Positions 35,947 to 45,506 of a stretch of DNA of 64,000 nucleotides are shown piece by piece. The DNA is taken from contig CM059564.1 of assembly GCA_030386875.1 (NCBI GenBank), positions 48,876,075-48,940,074 of the forward strand, given 5' to 3'. The DNA comes from Morinoia aosen (taxonomy: Eukaryota > Arthropoda > Malacostraca > Amphipoda > Talitridae). The translations under genes were made by a program, and so were the position numbers. The notes beneath the pieces are model-generated. The model searched no databases, was not told where the DNA came from, and saw only the letters and a list, made by a program, of their open reading frames with translations. The stretch's first letter is position 1; every line of letters starts with the position of its first letter.

Positions 35947-36341
35947 TCAGCAAGTTTTATAAATAAGTCTAGCATTCGCTGGTCTATGTTCTAGACTGCA
36001 GCATGGATGCTTTGCAGACAACGCTGTCCATTCCCCTTCATGAATTTCCTTTCCATTGACTCGCATATTGTTGATTGTACCACCGTAGCCATATTGTGCA
36101 GTGAACCTTTTCATTGTTGATTGTGAGGCTATCTCACTACATATTGTGTAGAGAGATAGGCATAGAAATTCAGAGTTTATTTCTTGACTGCTCATCGCAG
36201 CGCTTAGCTCTTGAAGGGAAACGGCTCTAAAAACTTTGTGTTTCTCATGCTCGTTGATTGACTCACAACTCACTTTTAGATTGGACACACCACAGCTCAC
36301 AGCTCCAAAAACAACAAAAAGAACCTAACGAAAGAGATTGT
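35947..36341 (-). CDS. Candidate exon with a secretory start and a protease-activation-like motif
   Basis: On the minus strand a 3' splice site (CTCTTTCGTTAG, ending near 36342) opens a frame reading VLFVVFGAVSCGVSNLKVSC. This could be the tail of a signal peptide and a mature N-terminus begun on an earlier exon. The frame runs about 130 codons to a stop at 35947. Near its end it reads YGGTINNMRVNGKEIHEGEW, which resembles the zymogen junction of trypsin-like proteases (CG…RIVNGKEA..GEWPW). The resemblance is a short match only: no catalytic His or Ser is present and the frame ends soon after. It could be a truncated exon or chance. An overlapping minus frame (ATG at about 36398) also looks weakly secretory and has a GTGAGTTG donor at 36272. 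Confidence 0.28.
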
Positions 36342-37022
36342 GCAAAGAGGCCCGTCACTTTCATCGCCGTTTTCAATCCGAGCGGAGGCAGCAGGTCTAA
36401 AATGTACGATCTCACCTCGGGTTCTGATTTCATAGGCCGGTCGCGCTGGTGTTGTGAGTGCGAGTTTGGCAAGATGCAAGAGGCATCATAAATATGGCGT
36501 CTGGCGAGGCTATTCTCAGTGTTTCACATGCAGACACAGCGAGCTGTTTAGGACCAACTCGAGCATGACCGCGGGCTGGCTCCTCAGCTCCTACAAATCC
36601 TGCACCTACGTCATGTTTCGAACTCCGCACATCCAGGAAACTGCGCCTAAACGCTTTTCAGTGCTTATGATAACGCCAAAACCGCAATTTTACGTACAGA
36701 CGCTAGACTGTTTCAAGTTGCACGGTTGCAGGAATCATCCAGATCTTTGAAAAGCCGGCACCGTTGAGGGCCCGACTTGAGGCAGAGCAAAGAGCGGCGT
36801 CGTGGAAGCATAAAAGCTCGATTAAACTGCGCAACTTGTGCGATTAAGCGAGGTGCCGACAGCCCTTCCTCGGCCTGCCACTTGCCAAGCATGACCGTGC
36901 GATTTGCTGGAGCCACCGAGGTTAGAACCCATTGAATAAATGCCTTCAAAGCTGGCGCCGGAAGGCACATGCGACCTCTCACTTGCAATGAAGAGTTAAC
37001 AAACTGGCGGAGGCGCTCTCAC
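36342..37022. other. Somewhat GC-richer unique sequence
   Basis: Several overlapping frames of 60-98 codons on both strands, none recognised. The higher GC than the surroundings may mark exonic or promoter sequence, but I can assign nothing. Confidence 0.35.
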
Positions 37023-37287
37023 GGTAGAGGAAACATGGAAGGGTCATTTCTATGGGAGAAAAAACACCTCCTCTTGTGCGGGTAATCAATAGAAAGGCTT
37101 CATTTCTAACAAACTTTATGACGTCACCAAAACGCCGTGTCGTTAGGCCATTAGTAAAGCCAGATTTGGGTATAGCAGTGCTACCGGATGCAATATGAGC
37201 GCTGCTATTGGTTCGTTGCCGTGACGTCAGGAAAAACCAACCGTCAACAAAAAAATACAGGTTTGAATCTACCTTGTTTCCTCTACG
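37023..37287 (+). mobile_element. MITE-like element, copy C
   Basis: Starts GGTAGAGGAAACATGGAAG and ends CTACCTTGTTTCCTCTACG. Same orientation as copy A. It keeps ATGACGTCACC near 37120 and CGTGACGTCAGG near 37220, and ATTGGTTCGTTGCC. Length is about 265 bp. Confidence 0.85.
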
Positions 37288-38518
37288 GAGGGTGCTCTCG
37301 TACGTAACACTCTTCGTCAACTAATTTGGACATGGATTCTCTTCGTATAGGAGTGAATAACCAAAATGTCAAACTTGTTGAAAACTCAAGCGCTGGCATG
37401 TTAGGCTGGAAAGAGTGTGTTGTTTTCTATTGTGAATATTCTATGTCTTCCTTGGGGCATTTCAGTGAGTGAGGTTTCATACAATTTGTGCCCTAATGTC
37501 TCAGTCCCCGTTTCAGGTATAATAATTAGTACGATCAGATGACTTTGATTGGTTCAACCCTCAAAGAAATATGTAAACCAGGAACATCCGTGATGTTGTG
37601 TTAAAGATAAAATTGTAGAAAATCACTTCAGCATCAAAGCTTCTCATTTTTGAAATGACATTTGAAGTAAAATTCTTTAACGTAAATTTACCTAATTTAC
37701 ATTTAAAAAATCTTCCAGGAAGGAAAATGGACATTTCAAAATAATTGTCTGTCAAACAATAAGCTGTTCTATGGCTTTTTTAAAAATAGATATGTAAAGC
37801 AAAATATACACAAAAACAGTTGTTGGCATCAATTTTTCAGTACAAAACTGTATAAAGCTGAATAACGAGATAAATAACAGAAGAAACTGAAAACATAAGA
37901 AACTGAAAAAATAGTTCAAAGTTTGAAAATTGAAAACGTACTAAGCTTTTAAATATGATGGATGATGTTTAAAAAAAATTGCGAAAATTAACAGGTATTT
38001 TTTTTCATTGTGTAAATGCTACAAATGTTAGATTGGGTTTGCGATTATCCCTAACCCAACTATCGGGAAATTTACCTTCATCCTTTATTGAGTCCATGCA
38101 GCAAAACTTGATACTACAATTTACGAATAAAATGAGCAACGAAGAAAGTACATCGAATTTTTCTTTCTTTACAACGCAGGAATTTTCATTTCAGCACTCA
38201 TCGAAAAATTAATCGAACATTGGAGAATGGTCGTTGAAACGATCAGCTGAATGTTCCAATCAGTTGTATGTTCTGTACGAGAATACTAATGTTACAACTC
38301 GGGAAATTTACGTGGCCCTTACGACCTGCTTCTAATTACCATTTGATCCGAAGGCTACAGAACCATTTTAGTGGACTTAGGTTAACAACATGAGAAAAGA
38401 TTAAAAAAGCGTTGAATTTGTATTTCGATTCTAAGCCTACAAAATTTTGCAGAGAAATGTTTATAAGCTTGTTCCTTGCGCTGAACTCGTGCGCAGCACC
38501 CAACCACCGGAGGCAAAT
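37288..38518. other. AT-rich unique sequence
   Basis: Nothing recognised. Confidence 0.5.
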
Positions 38519-38702
38519 CAATACTAAATTTCGCGTATAAAACAACTCCAAATTTCGCGTTTAACAGAAAACAACACCAAATTTCGCGTATAAAACAACA
38601 CGAAATTTCGCGTATGCCACAACACGAAATTTCGCGTATAAAACAACACCAAATTTCGAGTACAAAACAACACCAAAGTTTGCGTGTAAAACAACACCAA
38701 AT
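38519..38702 (+). repeat. 24-bp minisatellite, about 7.5 copies
   Basis: Units of CAAATTTCGCGTATAAAACA followed by ACAC in a 24-bp register, diverging toward 38700. The minus strand reads in 8-residue periods (LWCCFIRE-type). Confidence 0.93.
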
Positions 38703-39272
38703 CATAGACTGATGTGAGTTCGACTAGTTGAATGGTGGAGTGAGGAATGAGCGTTAATGAATAAATAAATCCAAGGTCATTGGCTTATTCATTTTTACCC
38801 ATGATAATTAGGCAGGACATTACTTTTTCAACTATGGACTCAAGTCTATGCCTTCATTATGTGAGTCACGTCAATACCTTTACAATTTGGAATGCGTTTA
38901 GAAATAAAACTGTATGTCTACTTTGATATTAAAAAGAAGAAATTCATTAGTTCTTTGACGAATCTTGCTACGATTGCATTTTCACTCCGAAGGAAGCTAG
39001 AATTCATTCGTCTTGCGCCCACTGCCTAAGTAACGTGTTACAACTATTTTTAACGGATAATCTTAGTGTTCTTAGCTTTATTTTTCCAGTTAAATAAATA
39101 TTTGCCCTCTACGTGCAGTAACATTTAAAGCTATTTATTTGTTTTTCCCTCTGGATGAGGTCATGAAACGAGTGTTCCTTGCGAAAGAAATGGTCGGTGA
39201 GCAAATGAAGAGCCAGAGATCAGTGCGCGACTGCAGCGCCCTGCCATTTATTTCTATTAACGTACCCAATGG
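38703..39272. other. AT-rich unique sequence
   Basis: Nothing recognised. Confidence 0.45.
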
Positions 39273-39479
39273 GTGTTGCGAGCGGAGGCTTTGAAAGCTT
39301 GGGAAAACATTGCAAGGAGCTTCGCTTTGCCAAACCAAGCTCTAAATCAAGACAACAAACGATGCCTTCTACCACCACTAAATCTTATAAAAATGCTAAT
39401 AGAGCTGCGAGATGCTCGAGCGGCTCTGGAGACTGCGTCTACCGCACAGTCTCCGAATGTGAAGCTCGTTCGGACTTGA
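39273..39479 (+). CDS. Possible coding exon, product unknown
   Basis: The plus frame reads LRAEALKAWENIARSFALPN, followed by QALNQDNKRCLLPPLNLIK and MLIELRDARAALETASTA. This is helix-prone and protein-like compared with the surrounding AT-rich DNA. A potential donor GTGAGGAG starts at 39481, but an in-frame TGA sits just before it, so the boundary does not fit this frame cleanly. There is no clear acceptor at the left. The other two frames are also open here. Reported only as a place to test. Confidence 0.22.
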   Translation: MLRAEALKAWENIARSFALPNQALNQDNKRCLLPPLNLIKMLIELRDARAALETASTAQSPNVKLVRT

Positions 39480-39480
39480 T

Positions 39481-41099
39481 GGTGAGGAGCCTCGCTGGAA
39501 TTTAAACGTGTTAAAAAAGGGCAAAAATTTAGGACGTTGCAGGCCACTTACTTCGATATCAATATTTGCTTCACTTTTCTGTCGCGAGTAACAAACTACT
39601 CTCAACCCTTCGTTAACTAGAAATTTAACTTTGCCAACGTAAATTTCGGGAGGAAAACCGTACAATTGTGAAGAAAATTTCAGAAAAACACAATTTTCCT
39701 GTTAAAATGAACTCAGATTATTAATTATTATTATTAATTATTATTTTCAAATCATATTTTGCGATCAAGTTCGATCTTCGATTAATCAGTAGAAAACGAA
39801 GTCACGATGTAAATGCTTTTCTAGAGTTGAATAAAAAGCATTGCAGAAAACACAAGTAGAATCCTGTATATCATTTCTCATCTTGGTTGCGTCCCATTTA
39901 TGAATGTGTCTACGCTTTGGAACATGAGAGTGCTACGAGTAGCGAGCGTAAGTACTCTGACCGAAAATAAAAGCAGTTATCCTTTAATGAAGGTATATAT
40001 TCAGTAGTATCGATGCTAGCAGCCCTCTTTAATGTTAAAAATTAAATTTCTATATGTGGTTAAAATTTAAACAATAGGCGTCAGATTGAAAAAATTAGTC
40101 ACTTGATTTTTTTCAAGCTTCAGTGAGAACATTCTTTCTTCGTTCATCAATCGGTGATCTAAGCTGTCACCGAAATTTATGTTGAATCTAAGTACTTAAC
40201 AGGCATCAGTACTCATGCAACGTAGGCAAGGTACAGATTTATCCCTTAGTAGCCCCACTGCGATGGGATGAAGCTAAGACCTCTCGAAGTGGCAATAAAA
40301 ATGTATTCGATTTGGTCTTGCTAAAGAACAACCAGAGAAGGGAATCACAGCACGCGCCGGTGTTTCATGTCGCGTTGCCATGCGAGTCTACTAACTATGT
40401 AAGCAATCCTGTACGTACGTCAATTCTAAAAAATCTTTCTCAGGAAGAATGGAAGCTGTAATTTCACTCAAAGGGGATGTAATCATCACTTTCTAATGGA
40501 TTTCTGAACCATGCGACTTTTTTTGGTATCAAAGCATAAGTTTAAAATTGCTTGTGTAGAGCAATGATAAATGTACTCGTACAGTTTACTTTACGTTTGA
40601 CACGTGTGGAAACCTGAACACTTTTTTGACCAACGTGAAAGAAGATATTGAGACCATTTACAGAGAAGCATTAGAGGAAAAACCTTCATTATCGCTTATA
40701 TATAAGTTAAGCGATTGCACAACAATAGCCTATATTATTTTAAGCACGATGAGAGGAAAAAATGTCGTGCTTTTAATGTAGAAAAGTCAGGTACTTAATA
40801 ATTTACAGCTAGCATAGACACACAGTAATAAATTTGCACCATTTAGAGCGATCATATTTGCCAGAAGGCTGTAGATTATGTCTCTTGTTAGAATATTGAA
40901 ATACTGAAAGTACGACGCACGGTGTACAAGACGAGCCGTGAATCTCTTTGCCGAAATCAGCCAAGATCCTACGTTATTTACTGAGTATAAATATTTTTTT
41001 CGTAAAAAACATTCGTATAGGGTGACGTTTAAAAATGTAAGTTGTATCTTAGGTATATATTCATGTCATTCCAGGCCATTTGCTAACCAAAGTACTCAC
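39481..41099. other. AT-rich sequence; would be the first intron of the 41178 gene
   Basis: No exon recognised. There is an ATTATTAATTATTATT simple repeat near 39720-39745. If the signal-peptide exon at 41178-41100 is real, its first intron begins here on the minus strand. Confidence 0.4.
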
Positions 41100-41178
41100 C
41101 CTCTGCCACCACAGACGCAGTCAGCATCAACAGCAGCAGCGCCACCGTAGAGGTTGAGAGAATCTTAATGCTCTCCAT
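41100..41178 (-). CDS. Signal-peptide first coding exon of a putative secreted protein
   Basis: On the minus strand an ATG at 41178 begins MESIKILSTSTVALLLLML, followed by TASVVAEG. It has a short positively charged n-region (Lys5), a Leu-rich core and an SVVA-type signal peptidase site. After the codon GAG plus one base comes a consensus donor GTGAGTACT at 41099, so the exon is 79 nt long within the CDS and ends in phase 1, the arrangement most common for introns that follow signal peptides in secreted animal proteins. The same frame is open upstream to an ATG at 41592 (see the separate entry). The mature protein lies on later exons (lower coordinates) that I could not find, so its function is unknown. 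Confidence 0.6.
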
Positions 41179-41592
41179 TCCTATGGAAGCCTGAGGCTGC
41201 CGAGAATGTTCTCTTATTTTCGTCGAAACTTGCCCAACCTTCACTATTCTTTCGAAAAACTTTATCAAATATCTGTGCCGATAACAAAACAGTTTCATTG
41301 TTTCTGCTTTCTTCGAATTTGCCTTCCTGTTCTCAAAGTGCCGGGAAAATTTTAGTCTCTTGTGGTTTAATTCTGTTTTTTCTACGTTGACTTTGAGGCT
41401 TCCGAGCCCCGTTACGCTCGCGCTATCTGAGGAAAAGTTTTCGTGGCACGAATTACTAACCAAACTTGGCTCGCGTTTTGTGTGATGGGATTCACTTGAT
41501 CTCGAGGATCTCACTGCTTTTCTGTGGATCTCGTGCACTGCTGAAATCTGCACCTCTGCATCGGTGAACTCAGCGATGGCATCCTCCTCCAT
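41179..41592 (-). CDS. Open N-terminal extension or 5' UTR of the 41178 exon
   Basis: The frame of the signal-peptide exon stays open for 138 codons upstream to an ATG at 41592 (MEEDAIAEFTDAEVQISAV…). The translation is polar, Ser/Lys/Arg/His-rich and free of cysteine clusters. If translation starts here, the hydrophobic segment near residue 150 would be a membrane anchor instead of a cleaved signal. If it starts at 41178, this is an unusually open 5' UTR. The nearest TATA box favours transcription covering the upstream ATG. Sequence alone cannot decide. Confidence 0.35.
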
Positions 41593-41642
41593 AGCAAGTG
41601 TGAGGGGAGAAATTGTTCGGAACTTAGCTCGCTGTTATTTCA

Positions 41643-41650
41643 TTTTTATA
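41643..41650 (-). promoter_or_regulatory. Candidate TATA box
   Basis: The minus strand reads CAATATAAAAATG. A TATAAAAA box here would place the transcription start near 41615-41620, about 25 bases before the ATG at 41592 and about 440 before the ATG at 41178. No clear arthropod initiator (TCAGT) was seen at the expected spot. Confidence 0.35.
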
Positions 41651-42261
41651 TTGAGTTCGTCAACAACTTGAAAGCTTGTTATCATTTGAATTTCAACGCT
41701 ATTCAACTGTCAGATTTGTGTCCCACATATAAATTGAATCGTCATAAATTTCAGATTTATGACAGAAATGCATCTACTTCCTTCTTATTGTATCAGGAAA
41801 GCTTGAAAGAACTTTCGTAATGAATTTGCTATGTATTGTAAAGCACATAGCACATTTAATTTCTTCCAGGAAAAATAATTGAGATAAATTGATGGGTACT
41901 AATACTAATCCACAGTCATTTCTCGCACTTACAACACAATACAACTGAGGTTGTTATTGTCTGAAGCTGAACCTAAAGCGAATCGACAATTCTTCTCTCC
42001 CGGAATGCTCTTCTCTTTGTTTGTCCGTAACCGGGCACACTTGAACCCAGATGTCTAGTTTTATTTCAAATTTCAAATTGCCTTAGAGCTTTCCATCAAA
42101 CTTTGGAGGCCACTTAGCAGACGCATGAATTCGGAGGAGGCAGGCAAGGCAGCACAGGCCGGCCTGGTCGATGTTGTCGGCTGGAGACCGGCGGGAGATC
42201 TTCGAACTCTGCGCGACAAAACAAAGAAACTTATTACTTAATTATCAATAATACATAACTG
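41651..42261. other. Unique sequence, nothing recognised
   Basis: A GC-richer patch at 42125-42200 has no open frame of note. Confidence 0.45.
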
Positions 42262-42465
42262 TGTCCTTGGGAAAGTGAAACTGTGTCTTTGGGAAAGCAA
42301 TTAGCAATGATACAAAACTACACATCTATTAAAACTATGTCTTTAGAAAATCAATTAGCAATGATACACAACTACACATCTATTAAAACTATGCCTTCGG
42401 AAAAGCAATTACCAATGGTAGAAAACTACACATCTATTAAAACTATGTTTTTTGGAAAGCAATAA
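42262..42465 (+). repeat. 54-bp minisatellite, about 3.8 copies
   Basis: AACTACACATCTATTAAAAC recurs every 54 bp, linked by ATGTCTTTAGAAAATCAATT-type sequence. It produces an 18-residue-period open frame (…NYTSIKTM…) on the plus strand. Repeat-derived, not a gene. Confidence 0.92.
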
Positions 42466-44033
42466 TTGTGTAAATAAGCTTTCCTGAATAAGTAGCCAGA
42501 TTTCATGTGAAAATTTTGGAATTGTGAATTACAGTAAACATTAATATTGAGTTTGCTGAAGCTGTGTATTTTTCATGTTACAGAGACATGGAATGTTATG
42601 ATAACAAATATCAAAAATCTGCTGCTCTGCCCTTAAGCGACAAAAACTTGAAATAGACTTCTTCGATAAACACGTACATTTCTGGGAATAGGTTTGTGAG
42701 CGAAAATATCTAAAATAAAAGTAATGTAGAAAATTATTCACGCAAACATATTTTCTTAGAAATACTCAGTCCGGCAATAGAAATAGTATGTAAACCCAGA
42801 CATGAATTCATAAAACTCAGTTAAAGGATTTCAACGACTCGTTCTCGCACCATTTCTTCCGCTTGGCCATTTCTTGCGCGGCCATTGTTCCTGCAGAACC
42901 ATTATGCACTTGTAAGTAGAGAGAGATTTTTGTTGTCTGCTAAGGCACGCTCATACCTACGGATTGACAAGACTGGCTAGAAAACACGCGCGTAAATGAA
43001 ATAGTACCAGAATTGTATTTTTCAAGCATGTTTTAAATTCTGTAGGTGCATTACTCCCAACCCAAAATTTATCTGCACTTCAATCACTCACGGTATAACT
43101 TAACTCGCTCGGCTCTCCACTCTGACTACAAGATAGGTTTTTCTTTAAGGTAAGGCAGATACATCACAAGCAAAAAGTTATTGAATTAAAGAAAAGAAAC
43201 AACCGATAAATTACAAGAATGCTTCCATCAGTTGTAAAAACTGTTCACACCAGTCGTACACGCCGACACGTCATAAAGTTTATCGCATGCATCGTTCGGG
43301 CAAATCTCGAGAATTTTCCAACATTCGGAGACACTGCTATGAAGATTCTGGAACAGCTGCATGAAAGCGACTCAGACTTTAGATTGAATGACAAACGTCG
43401 AGAAGGCCATCGACCGTCTCTGTCTTGCTGCCTCACTGTGTCATGGGGTGAGGAAGCTCTGCTCTTTCGTTTTTAGAGCAAAATTTTAGAATAATTCCGA
43501 ACTCTTTGGTTTGAATTATTTGTTACTCAGTCAATTTTCCGTTCAGAGAAACTTCAATATGAATAATAGACCATCCAGAATAACAGTACTCGTACATAGC
43601 TTCTGTAGTCTGAAAAGTTTGCAACCAGAATTGAAGTGTGTCTATGTTCAAGTTTATTTCGGAACTCGTGTACTCGCCGCTTTAAAAATAAGTGATATTG
43701 CCTGACAACCTCAGTTTTCAATAAATTCACTTTTATGAAAACTTTTTGCTCCTATCAGATATTCAGCTGAAAGTAAGAAACTTCACATTGTAATGAGAAA
43801 GATGGCTCAAACTTATGCTCGATAAAGCTTGTGAATCATTAACTTATGAGTTGACAGTTGCATAACAGCACCACGGTGGGCTTACTATCGCTTCTCTCAT
43901 CTTCTGATTCACTCCGAAAACTGTGTTCTCGTTTGATGGAATTGAAACGGAACTAAAATTAATCGTCTACTCTTTGCACAGTACTTGAATCGCATGTACT
44001 TCGCTGTCAAAAATACTTCGTATGTAACACTCC
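42466..44033. other. AT-rich unique sequence
   Basis: A plus-strand open frame at 43219-43476 reads …LENFPTFGDTAMKILEQLHE… and is mildly protein-like, but has no recognisable domain or convincing splice sites. Nothing else recognised. Confidence 0.4.
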
Positions 44034-44048
44034 ACGAAATGCGATATA
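44034..44048 (+). repeat. Target-site duplication, left copy
   Basis: ACGAAATGCGATATA, identical to 45492-45506. Directly flanks the inverted PLE insertion. Confidence 0.85.
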
Positions 44049-44109
44049 AAAAACCACAAGACAAAGGCAGGTAAAAACATACCAGTTTAAAATTACTTTA
44101 CTCTAGAGC

Positions 44110-44136
44110 TTTCGAGCAATCATTGCTCATCTTCAG
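44110..44136 (-). ncRNA. Hammerhead-like motif, left-arm copy
   Basis: Identical to 45370-45396 on the opposite strand, in the 3' UTR of the minus-strand PLE copy. Confidence 0.4.
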
Positions 44137-44234
44137 TAGACACTGTAAAAGGCAGAAATATCGTACATAAGTAATCGTATGACATAAGAAAAAATTATAG
44201 AAAATCAAAGATAAAAACAAAATTACATATAAAC

Positions 44235-44951
44235 CTAACTTAAAATGTTTAATGGCACAGATGAATCACAGCTATTTAAGGTTGGCTTGCGGTGATGAAT
44301 TAGAATGCTTTCAGCCAACCTAAGATCAAAAACTTTGCATTTGGCTATAACTTTGAAACTATTTAAGCGTATTGGATGGTCATTCTCATCTGCGTGATCT
44401 CTGATTTTGCTATGAAGCGGTGTAGTTACCGGTCGGTCAGTACGGGCCGACCTACCCCTATGCTCTGCGATGCGCGTGTGGAGGTGACGAGATGTCTCCC
44501 CACAATAGGTAGCTTCACACTGGCTAATCTTATACCAATAAACGACATCGCCGAGCAACATAGTGGGAATTTGGTCCTTTACCCTAAACAAACTACCAAT
44601 GGTTAACCTATTGCGAAACACGATTTTTACTTTGAGTTGTGGGTAAAGTTCATTTAATATAGACAGAACACGCTTCGTTATACTATCATTGATTAGCCAG
44701 TTGGTATATGGTATGCTAAAATACAAATCTTTACGAGGGACAGTTGAAACAATAGGTCGATTTTTGTAAAAACTATCAAGTCTGCGGCTTAAAATATTAC
44801 ACACCAATGCATGTGGATATCCATTACGGCAGAAAAAACCTTCTAAAAAATCTAACTCTTTAGTAAGGGAAACATAATTAGAACAAACTCTGTACGCTCT
44901 AAAAAATAAACCGGTGATAAGACTAATTTTGTACGCTAATGAAAAACTAAT
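44235..44951 (-). pseudogene. 5'-truncated PLE ORF: RT thumb/linker plus GIY-YIG endonuclease
   Basis: The minus-strand frame is open from the centre junction (about 44951) to a TAG at 44237-44235. It reads LAYKISLITGLFFRAYRVCS, then NYVSLTKELDFLEGFF, CRNGYPHALV (the RT-thumb R.Y..C and NGYP motifs of PLEs), SIPYTNWLIN and NRLTIGSLFRVKD (linker), and finally the endonuclease VVYWYKISQCEATYCGETSR with HLHTRIAEHR. The catalytic Y…YCGET…R…EH pattern of GIY-YIG nucleases is intact, and E follows in RLAESILI. The RT catalytic palm is missing. There are no stops in about 240 codons, so the copy is young. Confidence 0.88.
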
Positions 44952-45273
44952 TCGGCGATGTCGTTTATTGGTATAAGTGTAGCCAGTGTGAAGCTACCTA
45001 TTGTGGGGAGACATCTCGTCACCTCCACACGCGCATCGCAGAGCATAGGGGTAGGTCGGCCCGTACTGACCGACCGGTAACTACACCGCTTCATAGCAAA
45101 ATCAGAGATCACGCAGATGAGAATGACCATCCAATACGCTTAAATAGTTTCAAAGTTATAGCCAAATGCAAAGTTTTTGATCTTAGGTTGGCTGAAAGCA
45201 TTCTAATTCATCACCGCAAGCCAACCTTAAATAGCTGTGATTCATCTGTGCCATTAAACATTTTAAGTTAGGT
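44952..45273 (+). pseudogene. Second, inverted copy of the PLE GIY-YIG endonuclease
   Basis: The plus strand repeats the endonuclease C-terminus (ATYCGETSRHLHTRIAEHR through LNSCDSSVPLNILS stop). It differs from the left arm at only a couple of bases near 44975 (AGTGTAGCC versus AGATTAGCC). The copy starts at the arm boundary, so the RT linker is absent. Confidence 0.87.
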
Positions 45274-45369
45274 TTATATGTAATTTTGTTTTTATCTTTG
45301 ATTTTCTATAATTTTTTCTTATGTCATACGATTACTTATGTACGATATTTCTGCCTTTTACAGTGTCTA

Positions 45370-45396
45370 CTGAAGATGAGCAATGATTGCTCGAAA
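45370..45396 (+). ncRNA. Hammerhead-like motif in PLE 3' UTR
   Basis: CTGAAGA, then a self-complementary GAGCAATGATTGCTC, then GAAA. This follows the hammerhead core order CUGANGA – stem II – GAAA, with one extra U between the core and stem II. Hammerhead ribozymes are known from Penelope-like elements. I cannot show the stem I/III pairing or the cleavage site, so catalytic activity is unproven. Confidence 0.4.
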
Positions 45397-45491
45397 GCTC
45401 TAGAGTAAAGTAATTTTAAACTGGTATGTTTTTACCTGCCTTTGTCTTGTGGTTTTTTAATTAAACTTAGGTATCCCCCAAATAAATCTAT

Positions 45492-45506
45492 ACGAAATGC
45501 GATATA
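45492..45506 (+). repeat. Target-site duplication, right copy
   Basis: ACGAAATGCGATATA, identical to 44034-44048. Closes the inverted PLE insertion on the right. Confidence 0.85.

Larger units (their letters stand above)
44049..45491. mobile_element. Inverted Penelope-like element insertion (two copies of the 3' half)
   Basis: Two arms of about 508 bp (44047-44554 and 44952-45459) are near-perfect inverted repeats. Each carries the end of a PLE ORF (GIY-YIG endonuclease) plus its 3' UTR. The left copy (minus strand) extends further into coding sequence up to about 44951, so the roughly 397-bp centre belongs to it; the right copy (plus strand) is 5'-truncated where it joins. A 15-bp direct repeat, ACGAAATGCGATATA, flanks the whole unit (44034-44048 and 45492-45506), so it integrated as one event. 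A 32-bp non-mirrored tail (45460-45491) lies before the right repeat. Confidence 0.88.

Noticed and set aside
44034..45506. Terminal-inverted-repeat DNA transposon
   Set aside because: The long inverted arms encode a GIY-YIG endonuclease and PLE linker rather than a transposase, and the asymmetry and TSD fit an inverted PLE dimer better.
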